From positions 2,478,001 through 2,542,000 of the forward strand of contig NZ_JAJOMZ010000004.1 of assembly GCF_024699965.1 (NCBI RefSeq): 64,000 nt of DNA. Reading direction: 5' to 3'. Below, piece by piece: positions 54,456 through 64,000 of the stretch. Source of the stretch: Flavobacterium sp. J372. GTDB lineage: Bacteria; Bacteroidota; Bacteroidia; Flavobacteriales; Flavobacteriaceae. Made by a program: the position numbers and the translations under genes. The notes under the pieces are model-generated. The model was not told where the DNA came from, did no database searches, and saw nothing but the letters and a program-made list of their open reading frames with translations. Every line of letters starts with the position of its first letter. Position 1 is the stretch's first letter.

Positions 54456-56795
54456 CTACCCCACCACATCCAGCTTCGCGAACCGCAGCAATAACTTCTT
54501 AATCCCGCCCACATCAAAGCGAATTTCGGCTTTTTTGTCGGCGCCCACGCCTTCAAGGTTAAGGACCTCGCCTTTGCCGAAACGCTCGTGCATTACAATA
54601 TTGCCAATGGCAAGCTTGCTGTCAGTTATTGGTGCAGTCCCCACGCGTCCGGGCGTAGCAACAGGCTTTAGGCGTCGTATGTTGGTATCCGGCTTTGGCT
54701 CGTTATCGGTAATCCATTTTGGCGGTGTGCCGCTAACCGGTTTGTTCAGGCGCAGTTTCGACTTATCTACATCGCCGAAAATATCGGTATTGATCATCGG
54801 CTTATATCGATAGCCGCTGTCTTCCGGCGTCAGGTATTCAAGAAAGGTATCTGTAATCTCTTCAATAAAGCGCGATGGTTCACTGTCAACCAGCTTGCCC
54901 CAACGGTAACGCGACTGCGCATAGGTAAGATATGCCTGGTGCTCGGCACGTGTAAGGGCTACGTAAAACAGCCTCCGCTCCTCTTCCAGTTCGCTGCGGG
55001 TGTTCATGCTCATCGCACTCGGGAAAAGGTCTTCCTCCATCCCTACTATGAAAACATACGGGAACTCAAGGCCTTTCGCCAGGTGAATAGTCATCAGCGC
55101 TACGCGGTCATCATCACCTGTATCTTTATCAAGGTCGGTTGCAAGCGCCACATCTTCCAGAAATTCTGATAATGCGCCACGGGCACCGTCAATTTCCTTT
55201 TGTCCTTCTATAAAATCACGGATACCGTTCAGCAATTCCTCAATATTCTCAATACGGGCAATACCTTCAGGCGTTGCGTCTTTCTTTAGTTCCTGTATAA
55301 GCCCGGTCTTTTTGGTAACATGTTCGGCAAGGTAAAAAGCATCATAGGTTTCATTAAGCACCTGGAAACTCTTTATCATCGTCACAAAATCCTGAAGCTT
55401 GTTCTTGGTACCGCTATTCAGGCGGAGATCAATCTTATCGATGTTCTCCATCACCTCAAAAATCGAGCGTTTGTAGTGATTGGCAGCAACAGTGAGCTTC
55501 TCAATGGTGCTGTCGCCAATACCACGTGCAGGGTAATTTATTACCCGAATAAGCGCCTCCTCGTCTTTCGGGTTGATGACAAGCCTTAAATATGAAAGGA
55601 CGTCTTTAATCTCTTTACGCTGGTAGAAAGACAAGCCTCCGTAAATGCGGTACGGAATGTCGCGTTTACGCAACGCATCTTCCATAGCGCGCGACTGGGC
55701 ATTGGTACGGTATAGTATGGCAAACTGGCCGTTGTTCAGCTGGTTGCGCATCTTCTGCTCAAAAATCTCTCCGGCTACAAAACGCCCTTCTTCAGCATCG
55801 GTAAGGCTGCGGTGCACTTTTATCTTATGGCCTTCATCATTGGCCGTCCAAACCACTTTATCAAGCTTGGTTTTGTTCTTGTCGATGATAGAGTTGGCAG
55901 CCTCCACAATATTTTTGGTAGACCGGTAATTCTGCTCCAGGCGGTACATCTGCACATCCATATAATCCTGCTGGAAGTTCAGGATGTTGCTGATATTGGC
56001 TCCCCTGAAAGCATAGATGCTCTGCGCATCATCACCCACCACGCAAATGTTCTGGTAACGGTCGCTCAGCGCACGCACTATAAGGTACTGCGAGTGATTG
56101 GTATCCTGGTACTCATCAACCAGTATGTACTTAAAACGTTCCTGGTACTTGGCAAGCACTTCCGGGAAACGGTTAAGCAATTCGTTGGTGCGCAGCAACA
56201 GGTCGTCAAAATCCATTGCTCCGGCTTTAAAGCAACGATCTACATAGTTCTGGTATATTTCCCCCAGCCGCGGCTTTTTAGCCATAGCATCGGCTTCCTG
56301 CAGCTCAGGGTTGTTGAAGTAAGCTTTTACGGTAATAAGGCTGTTTTTGTATGATGATATCCTGCCCAGTACCTGTTTCGGCTTATAGATGTCCTTATCT
56401 AGCTGCATCTCTTTAATTATGGCAGATATAAGGCGAACGCTGTCCTGCGTATCATAAATGGTAAAGTTAGAGGGAAAGCCCAGCTTATCAGCCTCAAAGC
56501 GTAGTATTTTCGCGAAAATAGAGTGGAATGTCCCCATCCACAGGTTTTTTGCCTCGCTGTTGCCTACAATATCGGCAATACGCTTTTTCATTTCGCGTGC
56601 AGCCTTGTTGGTAAAGGTAAGCGCAAGGATGTTAAAGGCATCAACACCCTGGCTCATAAGGTAGGCAATACGCATGGTAAGCACCCTTGTTTTACCTGAG
56701 CCTGCTCCTGCTATCACTATCATCGGGCCGTCTTTTTGCAGCACGGGCGCCTGCTGCGCATCATTAAGCTGGCTTATATATTTGTGGATATCCAT
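54456..56795 (-). CDS. pcrA: ATP-dependent 3'-5' DNA helicase PcrA/UvrD
   Basis: A 779-residue SF1A helicase: Walker A GAGSGKTRVLTMRIA near residue 30, LTFTNKAAREMKKRI, DEYQDTNHSQ (Walker B), QNYRST, VALMTIHLAKGLEFPYVFIVG (motif V) and RRLFYVALTRA (motif VI). The C-terminal Tudor-like domain that contacts RNA polymerase is present (about 715-779, IVMHERFGKGEVL, AEIRFDVGGIKKLLLRFAKL). It acts in excision repair and removal of replication obstacles, and fits with uvrA elsewhere in the window. Confidence 0.97.
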   Translation of the reverse strand: MDIHKYISQLNDAQQAPVLQKDGPMIVIAGAGSGKTRVLTMRIAYLMSQGVDAFNILALTFTNKAAREMKKRIADIVGNSEAKNLWMGTFHSIFAKILRFEADKLGFPSNFTIYDTQDSVRLISAIIKEMQLDKDIYKPKQVLGRISSYKNSLITVKAYFNNPELQEADAMAKKPRLGEIYQNYVDRCFKAGAMDFDDLLLRTNELLNRFPEVLAKYQERFKYILVDEYQDTNHSQYLIVRALSDRYQNICVVGDDAQSIYAFRGANISNILNFQQDYMDVQMYRLEQNYRSTKNIVEAANSIIDKNKTKLDKVVWTANDEGHKIKVHRSLTDAEEGRFVAGEIFEQKMRNQLNNGQFAILYRTNAQSRAMEDALRKRDIPYRIYGGLSFYQRKEIKDVLSYLRLVINPKDEEALIRVINYPARGIGDSTIEKLTVAANHYKRSIFEVMENIDKIDLRLNSGTKNKLQDFVTMIKSFQVLNETYDAFYLAEHVTKKTGLIQELKKDATPEGIARIENIEELLNGIRDFIEGQKEIDGARGALSEFLEDVALATDLDKDTGDDDRVALMTIHLAKGLEFPYVFIVGMEEDLFPSAMSMNTRSELEEERRLFYVALTRAEHQAYLTYAQSRYRWGKLVDSEPSRFIEEITDTFLEYLTPEDSGYRYKPMINTDIFGDVDKSKLRLNKPVSGTPPKWITDNEPKPDTNIRRLKPVATPGRVGTAPITDSKLAIGNIVMHERFGKGEVLNLEGVGADKKAEIRFDVGGIKKLLLRFAKLDVVG

Positions 56796-56975
56796 AACTG
56801 TAATTGTACCCGCAAAATTAGCGATTTAAACTGAATTTTTATGTCAGTAACATCCGCTCAAAATATCATTTGCACGTATTTTCAGGAACTGATTTTGCCG
56901 TAACGGTTAATTGCTTATTTTCGCTATACTTTTTGCAGCTGTGGCTGCGTTATTAAACCAACTAAACTTTTTTAT

Positions 56976-57503
56976 ATGAACGCCGACAAAATCCTTGAAC
57001 TTATATTTTACGTACTCCCTGCCCTGATTACAGGTGCGGTGGCTTATTATTTCTTTAAAATGCATACTGATAATGAGGAAGGCCGCCGCCGATACCTCAT
57101 CCATAAAGAAGCGCAGAAGAATGCCCTGCCGCTAAGGCTACAGGCTTATGAAAGGCTTACGCTTTTCCTGGAAAGGATTAACCCGGCCAAGCTGCTGATT
57201 CGCATTACGCCGCAGTCAACCAATAAGTTTGACTATGAAGAATACCTGGTATCGCAGATTGAGGTGGAATACGAGCACAACCTGTCACAGCAGATTTATA
57301 TCTCGTCAGAATCGTGGGATATCATCACTACTGCCAAGAATGCTACGATACAGATGATCCGCAAGACCAATATGAGTGAGCGTATAGATTCTGCACAAAA
57401 ACTGCGCGAAACGATATTGCAAGACCTATTCGACAAGCAAAGCCCGAGCAGCGTTGCCATTGCTCACCTTAAGAATGAAGTTTCAGGATTGTGGGTTGAA
57501 TAG
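56976..57503 (+). CDS. Conserved Bacteroidota membrane-anchored protein of unknown function
   Basis: A 175-residue protein with one N-terminal membrane helix (LELIFYVLPALITGAVAYYFF) and a helical cytoplasmic part: ALPLRLQAYERLTLFLERINPAKLLIR in the middle and EYEHNLSQQIYISSESWDII near 105. The YERLTLFLERI helix is characteristic of a family found across Bacteroidota but without a known role. Confidence 0.78.
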   Translation: MNADKILELIFYVLPALITGAVAYYFFKMHTDNEEGRRRYLIHKEAQKNALPLRLQAYERLTLFLERINPAKLLIRITPQSTNKFDYEEYLVSQIEVEYEHNLSQQIYISSESWDIITTAKNATIQMIRKTNMSERIDSAQKLRETILQDLFDKQSPSSVAIAHLKNEVSGLWVE

Positions 57504-57508
57504 ATTTT

Positions 57509-57540
57509 TCGATTGCTCGACTAGTCGATTCTTCGATTGA
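57509..57540. repeat. Octamer repeat beginning TCGA
   Basis: TCGA recurs every 8 bases at 57509, 57517, 57525 and 57533, giving TCGATTGC, TCGACTAG, TCGATTCT, TCGATTGA just after the stop of the previous gene. Confidence 0.65.
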
Positions 57541-57606
57541 GTGTAGCGGTTCCCCTTTTGATAGTGGTTGGGTATATTAATATCAAGAGTCAGACTTCAC
57601 AGACAG

Positions 57607-57634
57607 CTTATGGCTTTTGCCTTGTGGCTATTGG
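57607..57634. repeat. Degenerate heptamer repeat overlapping the end of pyrD
   Basis: Units cttatgg, cttttgc, cttgtgg, ctattgg. The 17 bases at 57611-57627 are identical to 26926-26942. The last unit contains the pyrD stop codon on the minus strand. Confidence 0.7.
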
Positions 57635-58656
57635 CTTAATAACCTCTCGTTTATCCTCTTCACCAATCCCGGCCCTTCATAAATAAACCCGGTATAAAGC
57701 TGAATTAAGCTTGCACCTGCTTCGAGTTTCTCAAAGGCATCTTCGGGTGAATGTATGCCCCCTACTCCAATTATCGGAAAAGCTTTACCGCTTTTCTCCG
57801 AAAGGAAACGTATCACTTCCGTCGATCGTTTTGCCAGCGGCTTACCGCTGAGCCCGCCGTTCTGGTGGCGGTTCTCCGACTGCAGGCCATCACGGCTTAT
57901 TGTGGTATTAGTCGCAATAACTCCTGCGATAGCTGTTTCTTTTACAATATCAATGATATCCAGCAACTGCCCGTCTGTTAAATCCGGTGCTATTTTCAGC
58001 AGTATCGGTTTGGCTTTCGGTTTGCCATTATTTTTTTCCTGAAGTGTTGACAGCAGCTTCGTCAGCGGCTCTTTATCCTGAAGCTCGCGAAGGTTGGGTG
58101 TGTTAGGCGAACTCACATTCACAACAAAATAATCTACATAATCATAGAGCGCATCAAAGCATATTTCATAGTCTGAAATCGCATCTTCATTTGGGGTGTC
58201 CTTATTCTTGCCGATATTCCCGCCGATTAAAACATGTCCTTTGCCTTTAGGATTAGCTTTGAGCCTTTCAACAGCAGCTTGTACACCCCCGTTATTAAAA
58301 CCCATACGGTTGATAATGGCGCTGTCTTCCCTCAGGCGGAAAAGCCTTGTCTTTGGGTTGCCTTCCTGCGGTTTTGGCGTAAGCGTACCAATCTCGATAA
58401 ACCCGAATCCGCAGTTGGCCAGTTCTTTATACAGCTTCGCATCTTTATCAAGCCCTGCCGCCAGCCCCACCGGGTTTTTAAATTTCAGCCCGAAAACCTC
58501 ACGCTCCAGCTGTTTGTCCTCAACATTATAAGCTGACCTGAACATCGCCGGAACTCCGGGAACAGACTGTAAAAAACGTATGGACGAAAAGGTAAAGTGG
58601 TGCACTTTTTCAGGGTCAAACCTGAAAAGCAGCGGGCGGATTAGTGATTTGTACAT
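57628..58656 (-). CDS. pyrD: Dihydroorotate dehydrogenase (quinone), class 2
   Basis: A 342-residue membrane-associated flavoprotein of pyrimidine synthesis, start ATG at 58656 ([20 protein letters not shown]); a GTG at 58674 is in frame but adds only an Asn/Thr stretch. Class 2 features: the N-terminal membrane-binding helices, [37 protein letters not shown], the [14 protein letters not shown] active-site Ser segment, and [11 protein letters not shown]. It passes electrons from dihydroorotate to quinone. Confidence 0.96.
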   Translation of the reverse strand: MYKSLIRPLLFRFDPEKVHHFTFSSIRFLQSVPGVPAMFRSAYNVEDKQLEREVFGLKFKNPVGLAAGLDKDAKLYKELANCGFGFIEIGTLTPKPQEGNPKTRLFRLREDSAIINRMGFNNGGVQAAVERLKANPKGKGHVLIGGNIGKNKDTPNEDAISDYEICFDALYDYVDYFVVNVSSPNTPNLRELQDKEPLTKLLSTLQEKNNGKPKAKPILLKIAPDLTDGQLLDIIDIVKETAIAGVIATNTTISRDGLQSENRHQNGGLSGKPLAKRSTEVIRFLSEKSGKAFPIIGVGGIHSPEDAFEKLEAGASLIQLYTGFIYEGPGLVKRINERLLSQ

Positions 58657-58738
58657 GGTTGTTGTGTTGTTCACCGCAAAAATAAGAACTTTAGACTATA
58701 ATATCAGTTTTAGCATTTTCAAATACAGTTCAAATTAT

Positions 58739-58746
58739 TACCTTTG
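58739..58746 (+). promoter_or_regulatory. -7 box upstream of the hybrid kinase
   Basis: TACCTTTG is an exact match, with a TTTTC about 18 bases upstream. It ends 28 bases before the ATG. Confidence 0.55.
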
Positions 58747-58774
58747 AAGAACATCCCCTATTTGATTACTATTT

Positions 58775-61700
58775 ATGTCCGACCAAAAGGTTAATGATAC
58801 CACATTGCCTGATTTCCTGTCATCTGAAGGTGAACTGGGGCAGCTTATACGCGAATTTAACTGGGCGGAAACACCCTTAGGCCCAATCAGCAGCTGGTCG
58901 CAAAGTCTCCGGACAACCATAAACCTCATGCTGAATTCCACCAACCCTATCTGGATTGGCTGGGGACCTGAAAATACTTTTCTGTATAATGATGCTTATA
59001 TCGATGTATTGGGCATAAACAAGCACCCCTGGGCATTGGGCAGGCCTGCATCTGTGGTTTGGGAAGAGATATGGGACGTGTGCGGCCCAATGTCAGACAA
59101 GGTTTATAATGAAGCAAAATCAACCGTTGGTGAAGATGTGCAGCTTTTCATGAACCGCGGCGACTTTATGGAAGAGGTTTACTACTCGTTTAATTACAGC
59201 CCTGTATTTGATGAAAACGGCAAAGTAAGCGGCCTTTTCTGTCCCAATTTTGAAACCACACCCAAGATACTAAGCGTACGCCGTACAAGGACGTTATCAG
59301 AGCTTGCAGGCAAAGCCCTGGCTGAAAAAACTATTAATGCGGCATGTTCTACGGCTGCTGCAACTCTTGCAAAAAATAAGGAAGATATACCGTTTGCGGT
59401 TATCTATCTGCTTGATAGTTCCGGAAAGTGCGCCATAAGGAAACAAATTACAGGTCTTGAGCAGGATCACTTATATTTTCCTGAAAAGATAGATTTCTCT
59501 AAACCTGAAAAATGTGCCACACAAACAGCAATTGAGCGGGTTTGTGAAGGTTCAGCCTTTACCGTGGCCGACTATGGCAACACTGATATGTTACCGCTTG
59601 GCATGGCCGGCGAAAGGATTACCTCTGCTGCAGCCTACCCACTGGTAGTTTCAGGCAGGCCCATAGGCGCTGTGATATTTGGTATGAGCCCGAATTTACG
59701 GTTTGACAATGAATATTCCACCTTTTTTGAAATGGCATCGGCACAGGTGTCAAAAGCGCTGCAGAATGCCACTGCAATAGAAGATGAGCGCCGCAGACTT
59801 GAAGAAATGGCCGAACTTGATAAAGCGAAAACAGCATTCTTCAGCAATATAAGCCATGAATTCCGTACGCCGCTTACGCTTATGCTTGGCACGTTGGAAG
59901 ACCTCATGCAGAACTATTCGCTAGACGTTAAAGAACAGCAAATTGTTGAAACTACGCACCGCAATGCTCTCCGATTGCTGAAGCTTGTAAACACGCTGCT
60001 TGACTTCAGCCTTGTAGAAAGCGGCAGGCTAAAAGCAAGGTTTGCCCCCGTTAAACTTTCAAAGCTTACAGAAAACCTTGCAGGCAATTTCCGCTCTGTA
60101 ATTGAAAAAGCCGGGATGAACTTTAGCGTTGAGGTTTCAGATTTAGGCGAACCCGTATTTGTTGACCGCCAAATGTGGGAGAAAATTGTTTTCAACCTTT
60201 TGTCCAACGCTTTTAAATATACCCTGAAGGGCAGTGTTACCCTGAGCCTGCAGAAAGATAGCGGCAATGTAGTGCTGAAGGTAACAGATACCGGGCTTGG
60301 CATCCCTAAAAAAGAACTGCCGAATATGTTCAGCCGCTTCCACAGGATACACAGCGTTACAGGTCGCAGTTATGAGGGTTCGGGCATAGGGCTTTCCATG
60401 ATAAGAGAGCTTGTATTGCAGCACGGCGGGGATATAAGAGTAGAAAGTATTGAAGGCAAAGGCAGTACCTTTACGGTTACAATTCCGCTGGGCAGCGGCC
60501 ACCTGCCGCAGGAACAGGTTTACGATGCGGAAAATATTGCAGAAGAAACAGTCTCAGGCCACTATGTAACTGAAGCAGGCACTTTGCTTGATATTGACAA
60601 TGAAACGAAACAAAATAAAAACAGATTATTTAAAGATACTATCCTTATAGCTGATGATAATGCCGACATGCGCAGGCACCTTTCTTCCATCCTTGAAGAC
60701 GAGTACAACATCATCACTGTCGCAAACGGCAAAGAGGCGCTTGATACGGCTGGTCACATGAACCCGGCGCTTATACTCAGCGATATCATGATGCCTGTAA
60801 TGGATGGCATTGAAATGCTGAAGGAGATAAAAAAGAACCCGATTACAGCGATGATACCTGTTGTGCTGCTTACTGCGCGTGCAGGAGAAGAGTCGCGCAT
60901 TGAAGGTTATGAAACAGGCGCTGATGATTACCTTGTTAAGCCGTTTTCTGCCAAAGAGCTTACGGCGCGCATACGTTCACAAATAAAAATTACCAAGACC
61001 AGAGACCATATACGTAAACAGCTGCACAACGTCTTTATGCAGTCGCCAATGGCGGTAAGCATTTTACGCGGAAGCGATTTTGTTATAGAAATGGCAAACC
61101 CATACATGCTTGAACTGTGGGGTAAAGACTTAAATAAAGTTTTAAATAAGCCAATAGCTGAAGCCTTGCCGGAAGCCGTTGACCAGGGTTTTGACAAACT
61201 TCTGACACAGGTGTTTGAAACCGGTGAAAGCTACATTGACGAAGAATGCCCTTTTTATCACCAGAAAGACGGCAGTAGAAAGGAGTTGTATGTAAAGTTC
61301 ATCTATAAGGCCATGTATGATGAAGATAATAACCCGGCAGGTATAATAGTTGTGGCACATGATGTTACGCAACAGGTAATCTCGCGAAAAGCCGTAGAAG
61401 AAAGCGAGGCTAAATTCAGGCATCTCATAAGGAAGGCGCCTATGGGCATCATTATCGTGAAAGGCCCTGACCTTGTTTTTGAAGAAGCTAATGACCGCTA
61501 CCTGCAATACCGCGGCAAAACAGCCAAACAGATTATTGGCAAACCTATGACTATAGCCATACCGCAATTAAAGGGCACTGCTATAGAGAAAAACGCTCTA
61601 ACATTGTTAAATACCGGTAAAGAGCAAATTCACAAAGAAGTAGCGGCTGAAGTTGAGAAAGACGGAAAGATTGAAACGAGATATTTTAATTCCATTTTCC

Positions 61701-62959
61701 AACCGCTTATAGAAGGTGATAAAGTTACCGGCGTAATAATGATAATTGACGATGTTACTGAAGAGGTGATTGCACGCAAACTGAAAGAGCAGAATGAAAA
61801 AGACCTGCAGCTTGTGCTTGAAACCATGCCGCATATGGCTTTCAGGGGTGATGCTAACGGTAAAATCAATTATTACAACCAAAAATACTATGAGTATACC
61901 GGGCTTACCTTTGAGGAGGCGAAGAATGACGGCTGGCGTAAAGCTATTCACCCCGATATGCTAGATAAAATGGCTCGTGACTGGCAACAGGCAATAAAAG
62001 ATGGGGTTGAGTATGGTGAAACGTTCCTGATAAGGCGAAAGGATGGCATGTACCGCTGGCACTTATCGCGCGTGGTGGCACTGCATGACGAGCAGGGAAA
62101 TGTTACCCAATGGGTGGGTACAATGACAGATATACATGACCAGAAAATATTCAGTGAAAAGCTTGAAGCGATGGTAAACCACCGTACTGAAGAGCTGCAC
62201 AGGTCTAACACGCTGCTGGCCAGAAAAAATACTGAGCTGGAGCAGTCTAACCGCGAACTGGAGTCTTTCAACTACATTGCAAGCCATGACTTGCAGGAGC
62301 CTTTGCGAAAAATACGTACATTTATAAACATGCTTGGCGATGGCGCCCGAAATGAAAACTTTGAAACCTATCTTTCAAAAATTGACTCTTCAGCCGAGCG
62401 TATGTCGCAGCTTATAAATGCCGTACTGTCTTACAGCCGCCTTTCAGGATCCAGCGACAATTTTGTACAGACAAACCTCAACGAGATACTGCGCCATGTA
62501 ATTACAGACTTTGAACTTGTAATTGAAGAGAAAGGGGCTATCATAGAAAGTACAGACCTGCCAGCAATTGATGCAGTGCCATTTCAGGTGAATCAATTGT
62601 TTTGCAACCTGATAAGCAATTCTTTAAAGTATAGTACCAGGAAACCTGTTATCAAAATCTCCTCAACGGTTGTCCATGGGTATGATATACCTGAATTTAT
62701 AGGTAAAGAGATTGGGCAAAAATTTGCCGAAATACGGTTTACCGATAACGGAATTGGGTTTGAAGAGCAGTACAGCCGCCAGATATTCAAGCTTTTCCAG
62801 CGCCTGCATGGCCGTACAGAGTATAGCGGCACAGGAATAGGCCTAAGCATCTGCAAAAGGATTGTTGATAAGCACAACGGCTACATTCGTGCAGAATCGG
62901 TATTGGGAGAAGGATCAACTTTCATAATTTTGCTTCCGCTGAAACAAAATAACCGCTAA
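58775..62959 (+). CDS. Soluble hybrid histidine kinase with two kinase cores and an internal receiver
   Basis: A 1394-residue sensor with no signal peptide or membrane helices. Domains in order: PAS-like (about 20-165), GAF-like (about 190-335), HisKA with H361 in NISHEFRTPL, HATPase (GSGIGLSMIREL), receiver with D670 in LILSDIMMPVMDG, three PAS domains (about 745-880, 885-1000, 1010-1130), a coiled linker, a second HisKA with H1171 in IASHDLQEPLRKI, and a second HATPase (GTGIGLSICKRI). It is cytoplasmic and probably senses redox, light or small molecules through the PAS/GAF domains. The output is unclear because no DNA-binding domain or partner is present. Confidence 0.94.
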   Translation: MSDQKVNDTTLPDFLSSEGELGQLIREFNWAETPLGPISSWSQSLRTTINLMLNSTNPIWIGWGPENTFLYNDAYIDVLGINKHPWALGRPASVVWEEIWDVCGPMSDKVYNEAKSTVGEDVQLFMNRGDFMEEVYYSFNYSPVFDENGKVSGLFCPNFETTPKILSVRRTRTLSELAGKALAEKTINAACSTAAATLAKNKEDIPFAVIYLLDSSGKCAIRKQITGLEQDHLYFPEKIDFSKPEKCATQTAIERVCEGSAFTVADYGNTDMLPLGMAGERITSAAAYPLVVSGRPIGAVIFGMSPNLRFDNEYSTFFEMASAQVSKALQNATAIEDERRRLEEMAELDKAKTAFFSNISHEFRTPLTLMLGTLEDLMQNYSLDVKEQQIVETTHRNALRLLKLVNTLLDFSLVESGRLKARFAPVKLSKLTENLAGNFRSVIEKAGMNFSVEVSDLGEPVFVDRQMWEKIVFNLLSNAFKYTLKGSVTLSLQKDSGNVVLKVTDTGLGIPKKELPNMFSRFHRIHSVTGRSYEGSGIGLSMIRELVLQHGGDIRVESIEGKGSTFTVTIPLGSGHLPQEQVYDAENIAEETVSGHYVTEAGTLLDIDNETKQNKNRLFKDTILIADDNADMRRHLSSILEDEYNIITVANGKEALDTAGHMNPALILSDIMMPVMDGIEMLKEIKKNPITAMIPVVLLTARAGEESRIEGYETGADDYLVKPFSAKELTARIRSQIKITKTRDHIRKQLHNVFMQSPMAVSILRGSDFVIEMANPYMLELWGKDLNKVLNKPIAEALPEAVDQGFDKLLTQVFETGESYIDEECPFYHQKDGSRKELYVKFIYKAMYDEDNNPAGIIVVAHDVTQQVISRKAVEESEAKFRHLIRKAPMGIIIVKGPDLVFEEANDRYLQYRGKTAKQIIGKPMTIAIPQLKGTAIEKNALTLLNTGKEQIHKEVAAEVEKDGKIETRYFNSIFQPLIEGDKVTGVIMIIDDVTEEVIARKLKEQNEKDLQLVLETMPHMAFRGDANGKINYYNQKYYEYTGLTFEEAKNDGWRKAIHPDMLDKMARDWQQAIKDGVEYGETFLIRRKDGMYRWHLSRVVALHDEQGNVTQWVGTMTDIHDQKIFSEKLEAMVNHRTEELHRSNTLLARKNTELEQSNRELESFNYIASHDLQEPLRKIRTFINMLGDGARNENFETYLSKIDSSAERMSQLINAVLSYSRLSGSSDNFVQTNLNEILRHVITDFELVIEEKGAIIESTDLPAIDAVPFQVNQLFCNLISNSLKYSTRKPVIKISSTVVHGYDIPEFIGKEIGQKFAEIRFTDNGIGFEEQYSRQIFKLFQRLHGRTEYSGTGIGLSICKRIVDKHNGYIRAESVLGEGSTFIILLPLKQNNR

Positions 62960-62987
62960 TACTACATATACATAAATTTAAAAATTA

Positions 62988-64000
62988 ATGCAGCATATTA
63001 TAGACCGCTTTATAAGCTACGTAACTGTTGATACAGAAAGTGACCCTAACTCAAACACAACACCAAGCACTGCCAAGCAATGGGACCTGGCCAACCAACT
63101 GGTTGAAGAGCTTAAAGCCATTGGCATGCAGGATGTAACCATTGACGAGCATGCTTATATTATGGCGACACTGCCATCAAATGTAGAGCATGACGTGCCT
63201 GTGATAGGTTTTATTTCACATTTTGATACCACGCCTGATTTTACTGGAGCCAATGTAAAGCCACAGATTATAAAAGATTATGACGGTGGCGATATCATCC
63301 TCAATAAAGAGCAGGATATTGTACTATCTCCTTCATATTTCAGTGATTTGCTTCAATACAAAGGGCAGACCATTATCACTACTGACGGCACTACCCTGCT
63401 TGGCGCTGATGATAAAGCCGGCATTACAGAGATTGTTACCGCAATGGAATATCTTATTCAGCACCCTGAAATAAAGCATGGAAAGATACGTGTTGGCTTT
63501 ACACCTGATGAAGAAATCGGCCGCGGAGCACACAAGTTCGACGTGGCAAAATTCGGCGCTGAATGGGCATATACAATGGATGGCAGCCAGATTGGCGAAC
63601 TCGAATATGAGAACTTCAACGCTGCCGGAGCAAAAATTACTTTTAAGGGAAAAAGCGTCCACCCGGGTTATGCCAAAGGGAAAATGATCAACTCTATGCT
63701 TTTGGCAAACAAGTTTATCTCAAAACTGCCGAAAGAAGAAGTGCCCGAGCGTACCAGTGGTTATGAAGGTTTCTTTCACGTTACAGGAATCAGCGGAAGC
63801 ATTGAAGAAACTACGGTGCAGCTTATCATCCGCGACCATGACAAACGCCGGTTTGAAAAGCGCAAGGCATTAGTAAAACAAATTTCAGATAAGATTAACC
63901 GTAAATACAAAAAGCAGTTTGGCGGTGACATTGCAGTTTGTGAAATTAACGACCAGTATTTCAACATGAAGGAAAAGGTCGAGCCTGTAATGCATATTGT
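62988..64000 (+). CDS. pepT: Peptidase T (tripeptide aminopeptidase), N-terminal part
   Basis: The first 337 codons; the 3' end lies beyond the window. It begins [20 protein letters not shown] and has the M20 zinc-binding features: [12 protein letters not shown], the [13 protein letters not shown] segment, [15 protein letters not shown] and the [18 protein letters not shown]. PepT removes the N-terminal residue from tripeptides in the cytoplasm. It starts 28 bases after the kinase stop. Confidence 0.95.
   Translation, partial: MQHIIDRFISYVTVDTESDPNSNTTPSTAKQWDLANQLVEELKAIGMQDVTIDEHAYIMATLPSNVEHDVPVIGFISHFDTTPDFTGANVKPQIIKDYDGGDIILNKEQDIVLSPSYFSDLLQYKGQTIITTDGTTLLGADDKAGITEIVTAMEYLIQHPEIKHGKIRVGFTPDEEIGRGAHKFDVAKFGAEWAYTMDGSQIGELEYENFNAAGAKITFKGKSVHPGYAKGKMINSMLLANKFISKLPKEEVPERTSGYEGFFHVTGISGSIEETTVQLIIRDHDKRRFEKRKALVKQISDKINRKYKKQFGGDIAVCEINDQYFNMKEKVEPVMHI

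Noticed and set aside
1..64000. tRNA, rRNA, CRISPR, transposase, integrase or prophage genes
   Set aside because: None recognised on either strand; the short gaps contain only promoters, terminators and degenerate repeats.

Overview
This 64 kb window is bacterial chromosome from a member of the Flavobacteriaceae, most likely Flavobacterium or a close relative. The evidence is the TAnnTTTG -7 promoter boxes, a type IX secretion sorting domain on a subtilase, LytS/LytTR genes with 2TM-domain proteins, a lipoprotein TamL next to TamB, a fused branched-chain 2-oxoacid dehydrogenase E1, and Bacteroidota-sized LptG and FtsK. No rRNA, tRNA, CRISPR array, transposase, integrase or phage gene was seen. 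It reads as core chromosome with a few AT-rich accessory genes.

Layout. 1-6.4 kb (minus): tpx, a diacylglycerol-kinase-like gene, ftsK, lolA, an LptF/G permease and ribB, an envelope and division cluster. 6.4-8.3 kb (minus): an SRPBCC protein, an AraC regulator with a metal-binding-like N-terminus, and an HMA-MauE membrane protein. 8.3-17.8 kb (plus): RluE, two exported proteins, TamB and TamL. 17.8-26 kb: NDH-2, YihY/BrkB, a Tat alkaline phosphatase, a YiiX-like hydrolase, a nitronate monooxygenase family enzyme, a DUF6438 lipoprotein and a T9SS subtilase. 26-30 kb (minus): a LytTR/LytS two-component cluster with four copies of a 2TM domain. 30-33.4 kb: a broken toxin-antitoxin pair, an M23 peptidase, an AT-rich protein with a possible HEPN domain and a cysteine-rich protein. 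33.9-43 kb (plus): UvrA, LOG, an M1-peptidase-like domain fused to a beta-barrel, and the E1 fusion. 43-50.3 kb: a succinate-semialdehyde dehydrogenase, an OmpA protein, a META-domain lipoprotein, a large vWA-like membrane protein and FabG. 50.4-53 kb: VOC protein, fluoride channel, three small proteins, and a Sua5/YciO protein. 53-64 kb: a putative outer-membrane protein, PcrA/UvrD, PyrD, a 1394-residue double-kinase hybrid sensor and the start of pepT.

The main observations are these. Four genes carry a single-base lesion that breaks an otherwise family-typical protein: LptG, the YiiX lipoprotein, the DUF6438 lipoprotein and a ParE-like toxin. Several intergenic gaps consist of degenerate heptamer repeats sharing words up to 17 nt long. 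A compact candidate metal-response module (AraC with a CxxC N-terminus, a palindrome at about -45, and an HMA-MauE gene) is present. The M1-peptidase/beta-barrel fusion lacks a visible zinc motif. I did not find a clearly undescribed multi-gene system; the best candidates are the metal module, the 2TM array and the possible HEPN protein. All functions are inferred from reading the sequence; no database search was run.
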